A DNA stretch of 64,000 nt from CAXXFQ01 sp963674475 (GTDB taxonomy: Bacteria; Planctomycetota; Planctomycetia; Pirellulales; Thermoguttaceae), in NCBI GenBank assembly GCA_963674475.2, contig CAXXFQ010000033.1, positions 1-64,000 of the forward strand, read 5' to 3'. Every line of letters begins with the position of its first letter. The first letter of the stretch is position 1. The translations under genes and the position numbers were made by a program. The notes under the pieces were generated by a model that made no database searches, was not told where the DNA came from, and saw only the letters and a program-made list of their open reading frames with translations. This document shows positions 8,700 through 17,678 of this stretch, piece by piece.

Positions 8700-8741
8700 A
8701 AAAAAACCCCGCCGGTGATGACAAAAGCCACATCGGCGGGG
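8700..8741 (-). terminator. Intrinsic terminator on the minus strand
   Basis: The arms CCCCGCCGGTG (8707-8717) and CATCGGCGGGG (8731-8741) pair with one G-T step. On the minus strand the stem is followed by seven Ts (8700-8706). The plus strand has no T run after it. This is a good rho-independent terminator for a transcript entering from the right, yet no minus-strand gene lies there. Confidence 0.75.
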
Positions 8742-8897
8742 CCGGAACAGAGAAGAGGCCGAATCAACGCTTGCCGTGAATGATAAATATGATGCAAACG
8801 ATCCGAAAAAAATTATGATTCTTGCTTCAGCATCTTCGGCAGGTCTTTCCATCAGGGGCGTTTTCCACCTGGTGTCTTACCCGCCTGCTCCATCTAA
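8700..8897 (-). ncRNA. Candidate small RNA of about 200 nt
   Basis: A minus-strand promoter (8904-8931) and terminator (8700-8741) bracket about 200 bases with no ORF of meaningful length. The predicted 5' region folds locally: GCAGG pairs with a later CCTGC, and inside it CAGGTGG pairs with CCCCTG. A 13-codon ORF beginning MEQAGK is possible near the 5' end, overlapping a second ATG, but neither has a convincing ribosome-binding site. I could not match it to 6S, SRP, tmRNA or RNase P signatures. The remaining bases to the phosphatase gene (8932-9083) show nothing clear. Confidence 0.45.
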
Positions 8898-8903
8898 GTA
8901 TCG

Positions 8904-8931
8904 ATAATAACCGGTTTCAAAAAGATGTCCA
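8904..8931 (-). promoter_or_regulatory. Sigma-70-like promoter, minus strand
   Basis: Read on the minus strand, TGGACA (8926-8931) is followed after 16 bp by TATTAT (8904-8909). Each hexamer is one base from consensus. Initiation is expected near 8897. It points left into the gap with no protein gene. Confidence 0.5.
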
Positions 8932-9083
8932 GAGTTGTTCCGGGATTTCGTGGAAATTTCTTAGTTTTTCTTAGGGGGGTCGGGTCCGCATTGGAGGGGT
9001 TGCCTCTGATAGCGTGTCTGATAGGCTGATTTTCGTATCGACCTTCTGGAAATGGGAAACCGATTTTTTTAAAAAGTTAAAGC

Positions 9084-9896
9084 ATGGCTGATTATCTTCG
9101 TTTTTGCGAGCAGACGGCCCGAGAGGCCGGCGTGGTCCTGATGGAAAAATTTGGCAAGGTGGTTGCCCGTGAAAAGGGCCCGGCCGATCTGGTGACCGAG
9201 GCTGATTTTGCGTCGCAAGAGCTTGTTATGAAACGAGTTAATGAAATCTATCCCGATCATCTGATCGTGGGGGAAGAGTCTGTTACCGGGGCTTCGCAAG
9301 GCGGAAAAGCCGAAGGTGGCGATTCGGCGCCTCTCGGGGGGAAGGGTGCCAGATGGATCATTGACCCGCTGGACGGCACGGCCAATTTCGTGCATCGGGT
9401 TCCCCATTTCGCGGTATCTCTGGCCCTGGAATTAGAAGGGAAATTGGAAGCGGCGACCATTTTTAACCCGGCCCGAGACGAATCGTTTACCGCGGCCGCC
9501 GGACAAGGGGCACGGCTCAATGAAGAGCCGATCCGGACCAGTGGCGAGACGCAGGCCGCCCAGGCGCTCGTGGCGGTCGGGTTTCCCCCGGCCTCTTTTG
9601 AATCGGAAGACTTGACCGCCTTCCTACGCGCGTTGCCGGTCTGTCAGGGGATGCGTCGGACCGGGTCGGCCGCGCTGAATATGGCGTTTGTCGCCTGCGG
9701 TCGGTTCGACGCCGTCTGGTCGTACGGCACCAGTATTTGGGATATGGCGGCCGGGGTTTTGATCGTGCAGGAGGCCGGTGGCGTGGTGTCCGACCCGGAC
9801 GGCGGCCCGGTCGATTTGGAGACGGGTCGCTTTTTGGCCTCGGCGACCGAATCGCTCCATCAGCAGCTTCTCGACGTGCTCAATAAAGAGTCGTAA
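9084..9896 (+). CDS. Inositol monophosphatase family protein
   Basis: This is a Mg-dependent phosphatase of the IMPase/SuhB/CysQ superfamily, acting on inositol-1-phosphate or a related sugar or nucleotide phosphate. The metal-binding motifs are present: GEES near residue 70, DPLDGTANF near 95, and WDMAAGVLIVQEAGG near 220, where the Asp is the third ligand. The 270-residue length is typical. ATG 9084 follows an AAAAAGTTAAAGC leader with only a weak ribosome-binding site. The substrate cannot be decided from the sequence. The neighbours do not help. Confidence 0.9.
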   Translation: MADYLRFCEQTAREAGVVLMEKFGKVVAREKGPADLVTEADFASQELVMKRVNEIYPDHLIVGEESVTGASQGGKAEGGDSAPLGGKGARWIIDPLDGTANFVHRVPHFAVSLALELEGKLEAATIFNPARDESFTAAAGQGARLNEEPIRTSGETQAAQALVAVGFPPASFESEDLTAFLRALPVCQGMRRTGSAALNMAFVACGRFDAVWSYGTSIWDMAAGVLIVQEAGGVVSDPDGGPVDLETGRFLASATESLHQQLLDVLNKES

Positions 9897-9954
9897 TCGG
9901 TCGACTTGTCAGGGCCGAGCGGGCGGTTTGGTTCGCGGCCCGTTTTGCCCGTTG

Positions 9955-10734
9955 TTATTTGCCCGGGTATCCCAAGGCGATCGAAATCTTTCGTGCCGCC
10001 TCGCGGACTGCCGCTTTACATTGTTCGATCATCGATTCGGCCGTGTGGTGCAACGTCAGCGTCGTGACACCGATCCCGGCGACGACCGTTTCGGTATAGT
10101 TGTAGACCGGGGCGGCCAGACAGAGCATCCCGCGAAGGTACTCCTCGTTGTCGATTGCATAGCCTTGGCGGACGACCCCTTGAAGATGGTCCCAAAGTGC
10201 GTCGGGATCGCAGATCGTCGCCGGGGTCTGTCGCTCGAAGCCGGCCGCGGCGATCTGGTCGTACTCCTTTTTGTCAGTGTGGGCCAAAAGGACCTTGCCC
10301 GGCGCGCCGCAATGCAACAGGTAACGCCCGCCGACCCGGCCGGACATCTGGGTCTCGTGTCGACTGTCGCGATGGGCCATACAGACACACCGGTCGCCAT
10401 CGCGTACGGACAGATAGACGCATTCGCCGGTTTTTTCCCTCAATTCTTTGAGTGGCCCTTCGGCAGCCGCGACGACGTCGATCCGTTGGACCGGTTTGCT
10501 CAGGTGATAAAGCGGTAGCAGGCCCACGCGGTAGGTCGTCTCGTTTTCGGCCACCAGCCACCCTTCGTCCACCAGTGTGCGGACCAGTCGGAAGACCATA
10601 TTCTTGTTCAGCTCCAGTCGTCGGGCAATCTCGGCGATCCCCAGCGGTTCGGGCGAGTCGCACAGCAGTTCGAGCAGTCGGATCGCTTTGCGGGCGGCCG
10701 GAACGTCGTAGGCCGGTTTTTTCGGGGTGGTCAT
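9955..10734 (-). CDS. IclR-family transcriptional regulator
   Basis: This is a DNA-binding regulator of catabolic genes. The N-terminal winged helix covers about residues 10-70 (AIRLLELLCDSPEPLGIAEIARRLELNKN, then a VFRLVRTLVDEGWL recognition region). The C-terminal effector-binding domain contains GECVYLSVRDGDRCVC, HCGAPGKVLLAH and GYAIDNEEY. The 259-residue length is normal. It is divergent from the haem-motif propeller gene at 11301 and may control that rightward group (inference). The intergenic region carries a TATAATTATA palindrome that could serve both promoters or be an operator. The ligand is unknown. Confidence 0.92.
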   Translation of the reverse strand: MTTPKKPAYDVPAARKAIRLLELLCDSPEPLGIAEIARRLELNKNMVFRLVRTLVDEGWLVAENETTYRVGLLPLYHLSKPVQRIDVVAAAEGPLKELREKTGECVYLSVRDGDRCVCMAHRDSRHETQMSGRVGGRYLLHCGAPGKVLLAHTDKKEYDQIAAAGFERQTPATICDPDALWDHLQGVVRQGYAIDNEEYLRGMLCLAAPVYNYTETVVAGIGVTTLTLHHTAESMIEQCKAAVREAARKISIALGYPGK

Positions 10735-11300
10735 GGTCTTGTTTCGAGGTTTTGGGGCGCCAGGGCCTCATGATATTGGTTGACAATGCGTCGCAGGGAG
10801 GCTATTGTTATAATTATATTCCAGCGTTACAAATATGAAACGGCCCTTTTGGTGAAATGACGTTTTTTCACTTTACCTTCGCTTTTCTATCGGGCGACGG
10901 TGGGGTGAGGGTCCACGTTGATTGGTTTTGGGGAACCGGAAGATCCGTTCGTTACAAACGCCCCTGGTTTTGCTTATAATAAAGATTCGTGAAGGTTCAC
11001 GCGTTGGCCCTTTGGGGTCAATAGAATAAAAAAGCCAAAAACGTCGAATGGCATTGCGATTCCTTCCTAGAGGGCATTTCAAAACCTCAATTTGGACTAC
11101 AAGCGATCTTTTTGCCTGCTGAACTTCGTCACAAAATCTCGCCATATCTACGGATATGCCTGCGATTTTGCTCCTTGTCAGCAAGACAAAAATCTTCGCT
11201 TTCGTCTTCAAAGCAGGTTTTGCGGGCGACCTCTAGAAAAACCTTCCAAAAATTTTCGGCCTTTTCGGCCTGACCTCAAGAGAAGAGAGAGCCACGCACC
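10735..11300. other. Divergent intergenic region upstream of the iclR-type gene and the 11301 gene
   Basis: On the plus strand, TTGACA (10780-10785) is followed after 17 bp by TATTGT (10803-10808), a plausible promoter. Next to it lies the 10-bp palindrome TATAATTATA (10809-10818). It could be the -10 element of the leftward regulator gene or an operator half. The long leader to 11301 holds no ORF with protein-like composition. A minus-strand frame at 10873-11211 has no ribosome-binding site or recognisable motif. Confidence 0.45.
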
Positions 11301-14267
11301 ATGAGAGCTTTCTGGTTGTCCCAACGGATTGGTCTTCTTTCGTTGTTGGTTGTGCTAGTGAGTTTCGTCTGCCCGGGAGTCGCTTCGGAGAAGCAGGCCG
11401 AAGTGAAGAAATCGGCTCCGGCAAAAACCGAGGTTCAGTTCGACGACCATGCGGTTCTTCCGGCCCACGGGACGGCGGCCGGGTTTTGGTTGTTTGCCGA
11501 AAGTGATTCGCCGCAAGTTGCCCTGATGGGACACCCGGCCGATCGGGCGATCGTGGCTTTGCGTAAGGGGGATCGGGTCACGTTTCTGGTCCCGGTGCCG
11601 GGCGAAAAGGATCAAGCGGGACAGCTCGAGTTGCGGGCCGTTTTGATGGACGGTTCGACGGCCAAGGTCGCGTTGAAATCGGATAACACTGAGCAAAAGC
11701 CGGTCGAAGTGGTTCTTGCCGAGGGAGTTTCGACTCCGGTACGTTTTGACGGTCTTCTGCCGAGTCGGATACGGATCGAGTTCTTGGCTGAAAAAGGTCC
11801 CGCGACGGTCCGGTTGGATCATCTGACATTCAAACGGGGTGAGAAAACCGAAAACCTGTCGCTCGATCCGCGACGTCGGACATACACGGGCGCGCCGGTT
11901 GCTTCGTCGCCCGCGCTTTTGCCGGTCATGGAAAAGACGCTTCTGGAATGGGACTGGCGGATGCAGGACGGGATCGGTGCGCCGCGCGAGCCGGTCGGTT
12001 ATGTCGAAGCAATCCGCCGGACGTTTGAGCGGGGTGACCGTTTGGTTGCCGATCTGACCGAGGAGGGAGTCGATCTGGGGGCGAAGCTCGAGGCGTGGAA
12101 AACGCTGTCGAAAAAGTTCGAAGCTCTTTCGGCTGCCAAAGAAACGACCGACGCCGAGTGGGAATCGCTCTGGTTGGCGGTTCACCGGGCCCGCCGGGAG
12201 TTGGTCCTGTCGAATCCGCTTTCCGACGTCGGTCCGCTTTTATTTGCCAAGCGGGTGCCGTCGATCATGAGCCACCAGTTGACCCAGTATTACGGGTACA
12301 CGGCCCGTCCGGGCGGCGGTCTGTTTGTCCTCGATCGACCGGGCCGTTCGATGCAGGCACGCGAGTTGACCGCCGGGAAACTGCCCGAGGGAAGCTTGAC
12401 GAAGCCGGAGATTTCGTTTGATGGAAAGACGATCTATTTCGGTTTTTGCGAAGCGCCGCAAGCACCGGTGAAATGGAGCGACCCGGCCGTGATGGGGCGT
12501 CGTTATCATCTCTATGCGATCGGCTCCGACGGGATGAACGTGCGTCAGTTGACCGACGGGGATTACGACGATTTCGCGCCGATCTGTCTGCCCGACGGCC
12601 GGTTGATGTTTTCTTCCACACGACGGGGCGGTTTTCATCGTTGCGGGTCCGGTCCGTGTTATGTCTACACCTTGGCGATTGCCGAGGCGGACGGCTCGAA
12701 CCCGACTCCGGTCTCGTTTCATGAAACCAACGAGTGGGACCCGGTCGTGTTGCATGACGGGCGGGTTGTCTACACGCGTTGGGACTATGTCGACCGAGAC
12801 GCCATCTATTACCAACAACTCTGGGGCGTCCGCCAAGACGGCTCCGATGTGCGGATCTATTACGGCAACAATACGTTCAATCCGGTGGGGATCTGGGAAA
12901 CGCGTCCGGTGCCCGGCTCGCATCGGGTGATGGCCACGGCCTCGCCGCACCACGGGATGACGGCCGGATCGATTATCCTTTTGGACGTGACACGCGGGGT
13001 CGATGGCCCTGATCCGATCAAGCGGCTCACGCCGGAGGTCCTCTTCCCCGAGAGTGAAGGACCTTTGGCTCACGGACCGAGGGCGCCGGAGCCGGTCGAT
13101 TTCGATACGCAGCCGACGCGGTTTTGGAAAGCGCCCCGCGATCCGAATCGGCGTACCGAAATGCCGGTTGAACAACGACGTTGGCCGGGCCACTGTTATC
13201 GGGCGCCGTATCCGCTTTCGGAAAACTATTTCCTGGCCTCGTACAGCTTCGATCGTCAGTTGGGCGAGATGGGGGCGAACCTCCCAAACCTGTTCGGAAT
13301 CTATCTGGTCGACGCGTTTGGGAACAAGGAGTTGCTCTATCGCGACCCGAACCTTTCGAGCCAATGGGTCATGCCGCTTGCGCCTCGAAAGTCCCCGCCG
13401 CAGACGCCGACCACCGTGGCCATCGATCCGAAGAATCCCACGCCCAAACGGGGAACGTTCTTCCTGCAGAACGTCTACGAGAGCTGGCCCAAGTTGCCGG
13501 ATGAAAAAATCGATCGGCTGCGGATCGTCCAGGTGTTGCCGAAAACGACCCCCCACGCCAATCAACCGACGGTCGGAGTGCCGTTTGCCTCGCCCGCGAA
13601 ACAGGTACTCGGTACGGTGCCGGTCGAGGCGGACGGGTCGGCCTATTTCGAAGCGCCGTCCGGGATCGGGCTGGCGTTCCAGGCGCTGGACAAACAGGGG
13701 CGGGCCGTGCAGGTGATGCGGAGTCTGACCTACCTCCAGCCGGGCGAGCGGGTCTCGTGCGTCGGATGTCATGAATCGCGGATGGGAACGCCGATGCCGA
13801 CGGGCAACCCGATCGCAGGCGGCCGTGAACCGTCGAAAATCACTCCCGGCCCCGACGGGTCGAAGCCGATGAGCTATCCGCTTTTGGTCCAAGGGGTCTT
13901 GGATCGTCATTGTGTCCAGTGTCACAACAACGAAAAACCGGAAGGCAAACTGGTCCTGACCGCCGAGCCGGAAGGGCGATACACGAAATCGTACAACGGG
14001 TTGATCAAGCATGTTTCCTACTCGGCTTGGACCGGCCCGAATGGAAATTACGAACCGATGACCGAGCCCGACCGGTTTGGCGCGCGGGGAAGTCGCCTGA
14101 TCAAGTTGCTCGACGCGGGGCATTACGACGTCAAGCTCAGCGGGGAAGACTGGGAGCGGATCGTCACTTGGATCGACGCGAACGGGCTGTTTTACGGCAC
14201 GTTCAACGTCGAAGAACAGGCCAAACAACAACGGGGCGAACGGATCGTTGGTCCCGATTTGGAATAA
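11301..14267 (+). CDS. Secreted TolB-propeller protein with two CxxCH sites (hydrazine-synthase-alpha-like)
   Basis: A signal peptide (RIGLLSLLVVLVSFVCPGVAS) sends this 988-residue protein out of the cytoplasm. After an N-terminal beta domain and a helical linker, propeller blades are visible: SHQLTQYYGYTARPGGG, GMNVRQLTDGDYDDF, DGRLMFSSTRRGGF and EWDPVVLHDGRVVYTRWDYVDRD. The C-terminal part carries two haem c attachment motifs, CVGCH (820-824) and CVQCH (871-875), in a cytochrome-like setting. Many planctomycetes encode such proteins and they resemble the middle domain of hydrazine synthase alpha. That likeness does not imply anammox, since no other hydrazine gene is present. The hydrolase gene starts 27 bases downstream, so the two are probably cotranscribed. 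Function unknown; likely periplasmic redox or binding. Confidence 0.85.
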   Translation: MRAFWLSQRIGLLSLLVVLVSFVCPGVASEKQAEVKKSAPAKTEVQFDDHAVLPAHGTAAGFWLFAESDSPQVALMGHPADRAIVALRKGDRVTFLVPVPGEKDQAGQLELRAVLMDGSTAKVALKSDNTEQKPVEVVLAEGVSTPVRFDGLLPSRIRIEFLAEKGPATVRLDHLTFKRGEKTENLSLDPRRRTYTGAPVASSPALLPVMEKTLLEWDWRMQDGIGAPREPVGYVEAIRRTFERGDRLVADLTEEGVDLGAKLEAWKTLSKKFEALSAAKETTDAEWESLWLAVHRARRELVLSNPLSDVGPLLFAKRVPSIMSHQLTQYYGYTARPGGGLFVLDRPGRSMQARELTAGKLPEGSLTKPEISFDGKTIYFGFCEAPQAPVKWSDPAVMGRRYHLYAIGSDGMNVRQLTDGDYDDFAPICLPDGRLMFSSTRRGGFHRCGSGPCYVYTLAIAEADGSNPTPVSFHETNEWDPVVLHDGRVVYTRWDYVDRDAIYYQQLWGVRQDGSDVRIYYGNNTFNPVGIWETRPVPGSHRVMATASPHHGMTAGSIILLDVTRGVDGPDPIKRLTPEVLFPESEGPLAHGPRAPEPVDFDTQPTRFWKAPRDPNRRTEMPVEQRRWPGHCYRAPYPLSENYFLASYSFDRQLGEMGANLPNLFGIYLVDAFGNKELLYRDPNLSSQWVMPLAPRKSPPQTPTTVAIDPKNPTPKRGTFFLQNVYESWPKLPDEKIDRLRIVQVLPKTTPHANQPTVGVPFASPAKQVLGTVPVEADGSAYFEAPSGIGLAFQALDKQGRAVQVMRSLTYLQPGERVSCVGCHESRMGTPMPTGNPIAGGREPSKITPGPDGSKPMSYPLLVQGVLDRHCVQCHNNEKPEGKLVLTAEPEGRYTKSYNGLIKHVSYSAWTGPNGNYEPMTEPDRFGARGSRLIKLLDAGHYDVKLSGEDWERIVTWIDANGLFYGTFNVEEQAKQQRGERIVGPDLE

Positions 14268-14294
14268 GATCAAGGTAGGAACGGAGGGATCGAG

Positions 14295-15086
14295 ATGAAA
14301 TCGAGCGTACGGATCGCGTTGGGATTATTGTTTTTCATCGCAACTCTTGGCATGGCCGCCGAGCCGCGGGACGTCGAGTTTGTCGCCCGTTGCGACGGAT
14401 CGCCGCAACATTACGTCATGATCGTGCCGGACGGGTTCGATTTGAACGAGCCGGTCGATTTGGTCGTCGCCCTGCACGGTCACGGAAGCGACCGATGGCA
14501 ATTCATTAAAGAGACTCGGGGCGAATGTGCGGCCCCTCGCGATATTGCCCGTCGGGAAAAGATGCTTTATGTCTCGCCCGACTACCGAGCGAAAACCTCG
14601 TGGATGGGGCCCAAGGCGGAAGCCGATCTTTTGCAGATTCTCGACGAACTCGGTCAACAGTATAAAATCCGTCGGACGATTCTCTACGGTGGTTCGATGG
14701 GCGCGACGTCGGCCTTGACGTTTGCCGCCTTGCATCCCGAGCGGGTCGACGGCGTCGTCGCTTTGAACGGGTTGGCCAACCATTTGGAATACGAGCGGTT
14801 TCAAGACGCGATTGCCGAGTCGTTCGGCGGGACGAAACAACAGGTTCCCCAGCAGTATTATCGCCGCAGCGCCGAGTACCGGCCGCTTGCGCTGACGATG
14901 CCGATCGGTGCGACCGTCGGCGGGGTTGATACGGTCGTGCCGCCGGGGAGCGTTCGCCGTTTGATCGGGGTTTTGCAAAAGCTGGGCCGCCCGGTCTTGT
15001 TGATCGATCGGCCTCAAACCCGTCACGAAACCAACTACGAGGATTCGGCCGCCGTGCTTGAGTTTGTCTTGGAAAAGACGAAGTAA
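14295..15086 (+). CDS. Secreted alpha/beta hydrolase (esterase/peptidase-like)
   Basis: A signal peptide (SSVRIALGLLFFIATLGMAAE) precedes an alpha/beta-hydrolase fold. Visible elements are the VVALHGHGSDRW oxyanion strand, the nucleophile elbow GGSMGATSA with its Ser near residue 135, and a late RHETNYED region that may give the catalytic His. At 263 residues it matches small prolyl-oligopeptidase or feruloyl-esterase-like enzymes. The start ATG 14295 follows GGAGGGATCGAG. It closely follows the propeller gene and is probably in the same transcript. The substrate is unknown. A carbohydrate ester is plausible from the neighbours but unproven. Confidence 0.82.
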   Translation: MKSSVRIALGLLFFIATLGMAAEPRDVEFVARCDGSPQHYVMIVPDGFDLNEPVDLVVALHGHGSDRWQFIKETRGECAAPRDIARREKMLYVSPDYRAKTSWMGPKAEADLLQILDELGQQYKIRRTILYGGSMGATSALTFAALHPERVDGVVALNGLANHLEYERFQDAIAESFGGTKQQVPQQYYRRSAEYRPLALTMPIGATVGGVDTVVPPGSVRRLIGVLQKLGRPVLLIDRPQTRHETNYEDSAAVLEFVLEKTK

Positions 15087-15267
15087 AAGACAGAATTATA
15101 GGGTGATTGCCAAGCAATCCTGATCTTGTTAGGCTCTTACCAACAGGACAAAACGCAATCCGTGATTGCCGGCGACCCGTCTGGAGCGGGTTTGGCCCGG
15201 GGTGTGGAAGCACCGGTCCGGCAGTGGCTCCTGGCCGCCGGAATCACTCAGAAAAAAGGAGCAGGGC

Positions 15268-16212
15268 GTGTTGAAACGACGTTTGGGGAATTCCGAATTG
15301 GAAGTCGGGCCCGTTGCGCTGGGGTGTTGGCCGTTGGCCGGGGTCACCAGTGGGAGTGTCGATTCGGAAACGGCTGTCGAGACGATCCGCGCCGCGTTGG
15401 ACGCGGGAATCAACCATCTGGACACGGCCTACGCCTATGGCCGCGAGGGGGAGAGTGAACGGCGGATCGCCGAGGCGATTGAAGGCCGACGCGATGAGGT
15501 CGTGTTGGCGACGAAGGTCGGCATCCATTGGGACGAAAACGGAAACGTGAGCCGCTGCGGCAAGCCGGAGACCCTCCTGAAACATGCCGAGGAGTCGCTG
15601 GTCCGTTTGAAAACCGACATGATCGACCTGTTTTATTTCCACGCGCCGGACGAGACGGTTCCGGTGGCCGAATCGGCCGGGGCGATGCGCCGGTTGCTCG
15701 ACTCGGGCATTGCGCGGGCGATCGGGGTATCGAACCTGTCGGTTTCCGAGGCAAAAGAGTTTGAGGCCGAATGTCCCATCGCCGCCTGTCAGCCGCGGTT
15801 TAATATGTTCCAGCGGGAGATCGAACCGGAGCTTTTGCCCTGGTGCCGTGAGCGGGGAATTTCGGTCGTCGCGTATGAACCGTTGGCGCTCGGCCTGCTG
15901 ACGGGCAAGTTTTCGGCCGACCACCGGTTTGCCGAAGGGGACTGGCGGATGAAATCGCCGCTGTTTGAGGCCGAGGTGTTTGAACAAAATCTGGAATTGG
16001 TCGAGCGATTGCGTCCGATCGCCGAAGCGCTTGATTGCTCGTTGGTTCAGCTGGTTATCGCTTGGACGATCCAGCGGCCGGGCATCACCGTGGCCGTGTG
16101 TGGGGCCAAGCGGCCGGAGCAGATTCAGGAAACGGCCCTGTCCGGCGAGTTGGAAATACCGGAAGCCCTGTTGGCCGAGATCGATCAGATTGCCGACCAA
16201 ATGTCACAGTGA
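15268..16212 (+). CDS. Aldo/keto reductase
   Basis: This is an NAD(P)H-dependent oxidoreductase of the aldo/keto reductase superfamily with a TIM-barrel fold. The catalytic tetrad is visible: D52 and Y57 in LDTAYAYG, K83 in ATKVG, and H125 in FYFHAP. Downstream, AIGVSNLS and CQPRFNMFQRE are typical of the family. GTG 15268 was chosen because AAAGGAG lies 6 nt upstream and the family N-terminus LKRRLGNSELEVG begins there. A longer in-frame extension to 15166 lacks support. The length is 314 residues. The region 15087-15267 shows no feature. The substrate is probably a sugar or aldehyde, given the adjacent SMP-30-like gene. Confidence 0.92.
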   Translation: MLKRRLGNSELEVGPVALGCWPLAGVTSGSVDSETAVETIRAALDAGINHLDTAYAYGREGESERRIAEAIEGRRDEVVLATKVGIHWDENGNVSRCGKPETLLKHAEESLVRLKTDMIDLFYFHAPDETVPVAESAGAMRRLLDSGIARAIGVSNLSVSEAKEFEAECPIAACQPRFNMFQREIEPELLPWCRERGISVVAYEPLALGLLTGKFSADHRFAEGDWRMKSPLFEAEVFEQNLELVERLRPIAEALDCSLVQLVIAWTIQRPGITVAVCGAKRPEQIQETALSGELEIPEALLAEIDQIADQMSQ

Positions 16213-16260
16213 AAATAGAAAGACACGTTTATTTCCTCTACTCAATCAGTGGTGCTCACC

Positions 16261-17307
16261 ATGAAAAAGATCTTGCTCATTTTGATTTTGCTTGTTGGTT
16301 TCGGCTCCGTCGGGTCGTCTATGGTGACGGCCGATGATTCGGTTTTTGGTAAACCGATCCATTTGCCGGACTACTGTAACACGCCCGACGCGCTGGAGGT
16401 TCTCGACGACGGGACCCTGTTTCTGTCGGTGCCGAACTTTACCGACGACAACAGCCCGGGCGTCTTGATGAAGATCACGCCGGAGAACGAGGTTTCCCTT
16501 TTCTATCGGTTGCCCAAACACCCGAAGACCGGCAAGGTCTACCCGATGGGGATTCGGGCGGCCGCGTCGGGCGATCTGTATGTGGCCGACTGTCAGGTGA
16601 TGGTCGCACCGGACGGCGGGTCGCGTTTGCTTCGTGTCGTTATGGAAGACGGGAAACCGGTCGAGACGATTGTCGTCGCCCGTGGGTTTAACTGTGCCAA
16701 TGGGGTGGCGGTGGTCGGCGATTGGGTCTTTATAACCGACTCGGTGATCGACGGTTCGAAGTCGCCGGTGGTAAGCGGTCTGTTTCGATTCCGTCTTGAT
16801 GAGCGGGACGTCCAGCTTCAAAAACCGCTGGCCGACGACCCGCATTGCGTCGCCCGGTTTGAGACGAAGAACAAAACGGTTCCGGTCGGTGCCGATGGGA
16901 TCACGGTTGACAGCCGAGGGAACCTTTTTGTGGCCAACTGTGGCGACGGCGAAATTTACAAGCTCGAACTCGACAAGGCGGGGAACGTGAAGTCGAACGT
17001 TCTTTTCGCGGCGGATAAGTCGATGATTTCGGCTGACGGGATCTACTGTGATCGGCGTAACGATTTGATCTATGTGGCCGACATTCTGGCCAACGCGATC
17101 CGCACGGTTTCACCCGACGGGCGGGTGACGACCCTTTGTCAAAACGGTGACACCGACGGGGCCGACGGAAAGATGGATGGGCCGAGCGAGGCGATCGTCC
17201 GTGGTGACGAACTGATTATCTCGAATTTCGACCGGGTCTTTCCCGGCGCGGTCAACACGAAGCCGGACAAGCCGTACACGCTTTCGATTTTTGAGCTGAA
17301 AAAGTAA
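16261..17307 (+). CDS. Secreted SMP-30/NHL-type beta-propeller protein
   Basis: A clear signal peptide (KKILLILILLVGFGSVGSSMVTA) is followed by a six-bladed-propeller pattern: ALEVLDDGTLFLSVPN, GIRAAASGDLYVADC, CANGVAVVGDWVFITDS, GADGITVDSRGNLFVANCGDGEIYKL, ADGIYCDRRNDLIYVADI and SPDGRVTTLCQN. This resembles SMP-30/gluconolactonase proteins. Acidic metal ligands cannot be assigned with certainty. The start ATG 16261 sits directly at the signal peptide, and no strong ribosome-binding site is visible. It is 48 bases after the aldo/keto reductase and probably cotranscribed. It could be a periplasmic lactonase or only a binding propeller. Confidence 0.8.
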   Translation: MKKILLILILLVGFGSVGSSMVTADDSVFGKPIHLPDYCNTPDALEVLDDGTLFLSVPNFTDDNSPGVLMKITPENEVSLFYRLPKHPKTGKVYPMGIRAAASGDLYVADCQVMVAPDGGSRLLRVVMEDGKPVETIVVARGFNCANGVAVVGDWVFITDSVIDGSKSPVVSGLFRFRLDERDVQLQKPLADDPHCVARFETKNKTVPVGADGITVDSRGNLFVANCGDGEIYKLELDKAGNVKSNVLFAADKSMISADGIYCDRRNDLIYVADILANAIRTVSPDGRVTTLCQNGDTDGADGKMDGPSEAIVRGDELIISNFDRVFPGAVNTKPDKPYTLSIFELKK

Positions 17308-17537
17308 AACGCGATTTCCTTGGGAAACGGGCAGATTAGGCGGTAGGTGATTGGACCGAGCAGAGCGAAAGGCCAATTTAGGCCTGGTATCAGGGACCTT
17401 TTTTTCAGTCCTTCTGTTGTTTCCCCCTTTTTTTCTCAAAAGCGACTTGACCACCGGTCGATCCATGAGTATGCTTGCTTACCGTGTGAATTTCGACGGT
17501 ATTACAGAATCCGTCATTTTATTTTGATGAAAAAACC

Positions 17538-17609
17538 ATGACTCGACTTTCCCTTACTCTATTGCCCCTTTTGCTATTGGCCTTGGCCGACTGCTTGGTC
17601 CTAGGGTAG
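17538..17609 (+). CDS. Possible 23-residue hydrophobic peptide
   Basis: ATG 17538 opens a 23-codon frame, MTRLSLTLLPLLLLALADC then LVLG, ending at TAG. It looks like a bare signal or lipoprotein signal peptide with nothing after the Cys. A four-codon frame (MKKP) ends on the overlapping TGA just before it. The terminator at 17645 follows within 40 bases. It may be a microprotein, a truncated lipoprotein remnant, or chance. Confidence 0.25.
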   Translation: MTRLSLTLLPLLLLALADCLVLG

Positions 17610-17644
17610 GAAACCGTTTCATACACGCGAATATGACGAACCAT

Positions 17645-17678
17645 AACCCTAAGGCCGAAAAGGTCTTAGGGTTTTTTT
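17645..17678 (+). terminator. Intrinsic terminator
   Basis: AACCCTAAG (17645-17653) pairs perfectly with CTTAGGGTT (17665-17673). The loop is 11 nt and a T run to 17678 follows. It ends transcription coming from the SMP-30-like gene or from the short ORF before it. Confidence 0.8.

Noticed and set aside
10873..11211. 112-codon minus-strand frame in the divergent gap
   Set aside because: No ribosome-binding site, low-complexity composition and no motif.
11301..14267. Evidence for anammox metabolism
   Set aside because: Only a family resemblance to one hydrazine synthase subunit; related proteins occur in planctomycetes that are not anammox, and no partner genes are present.
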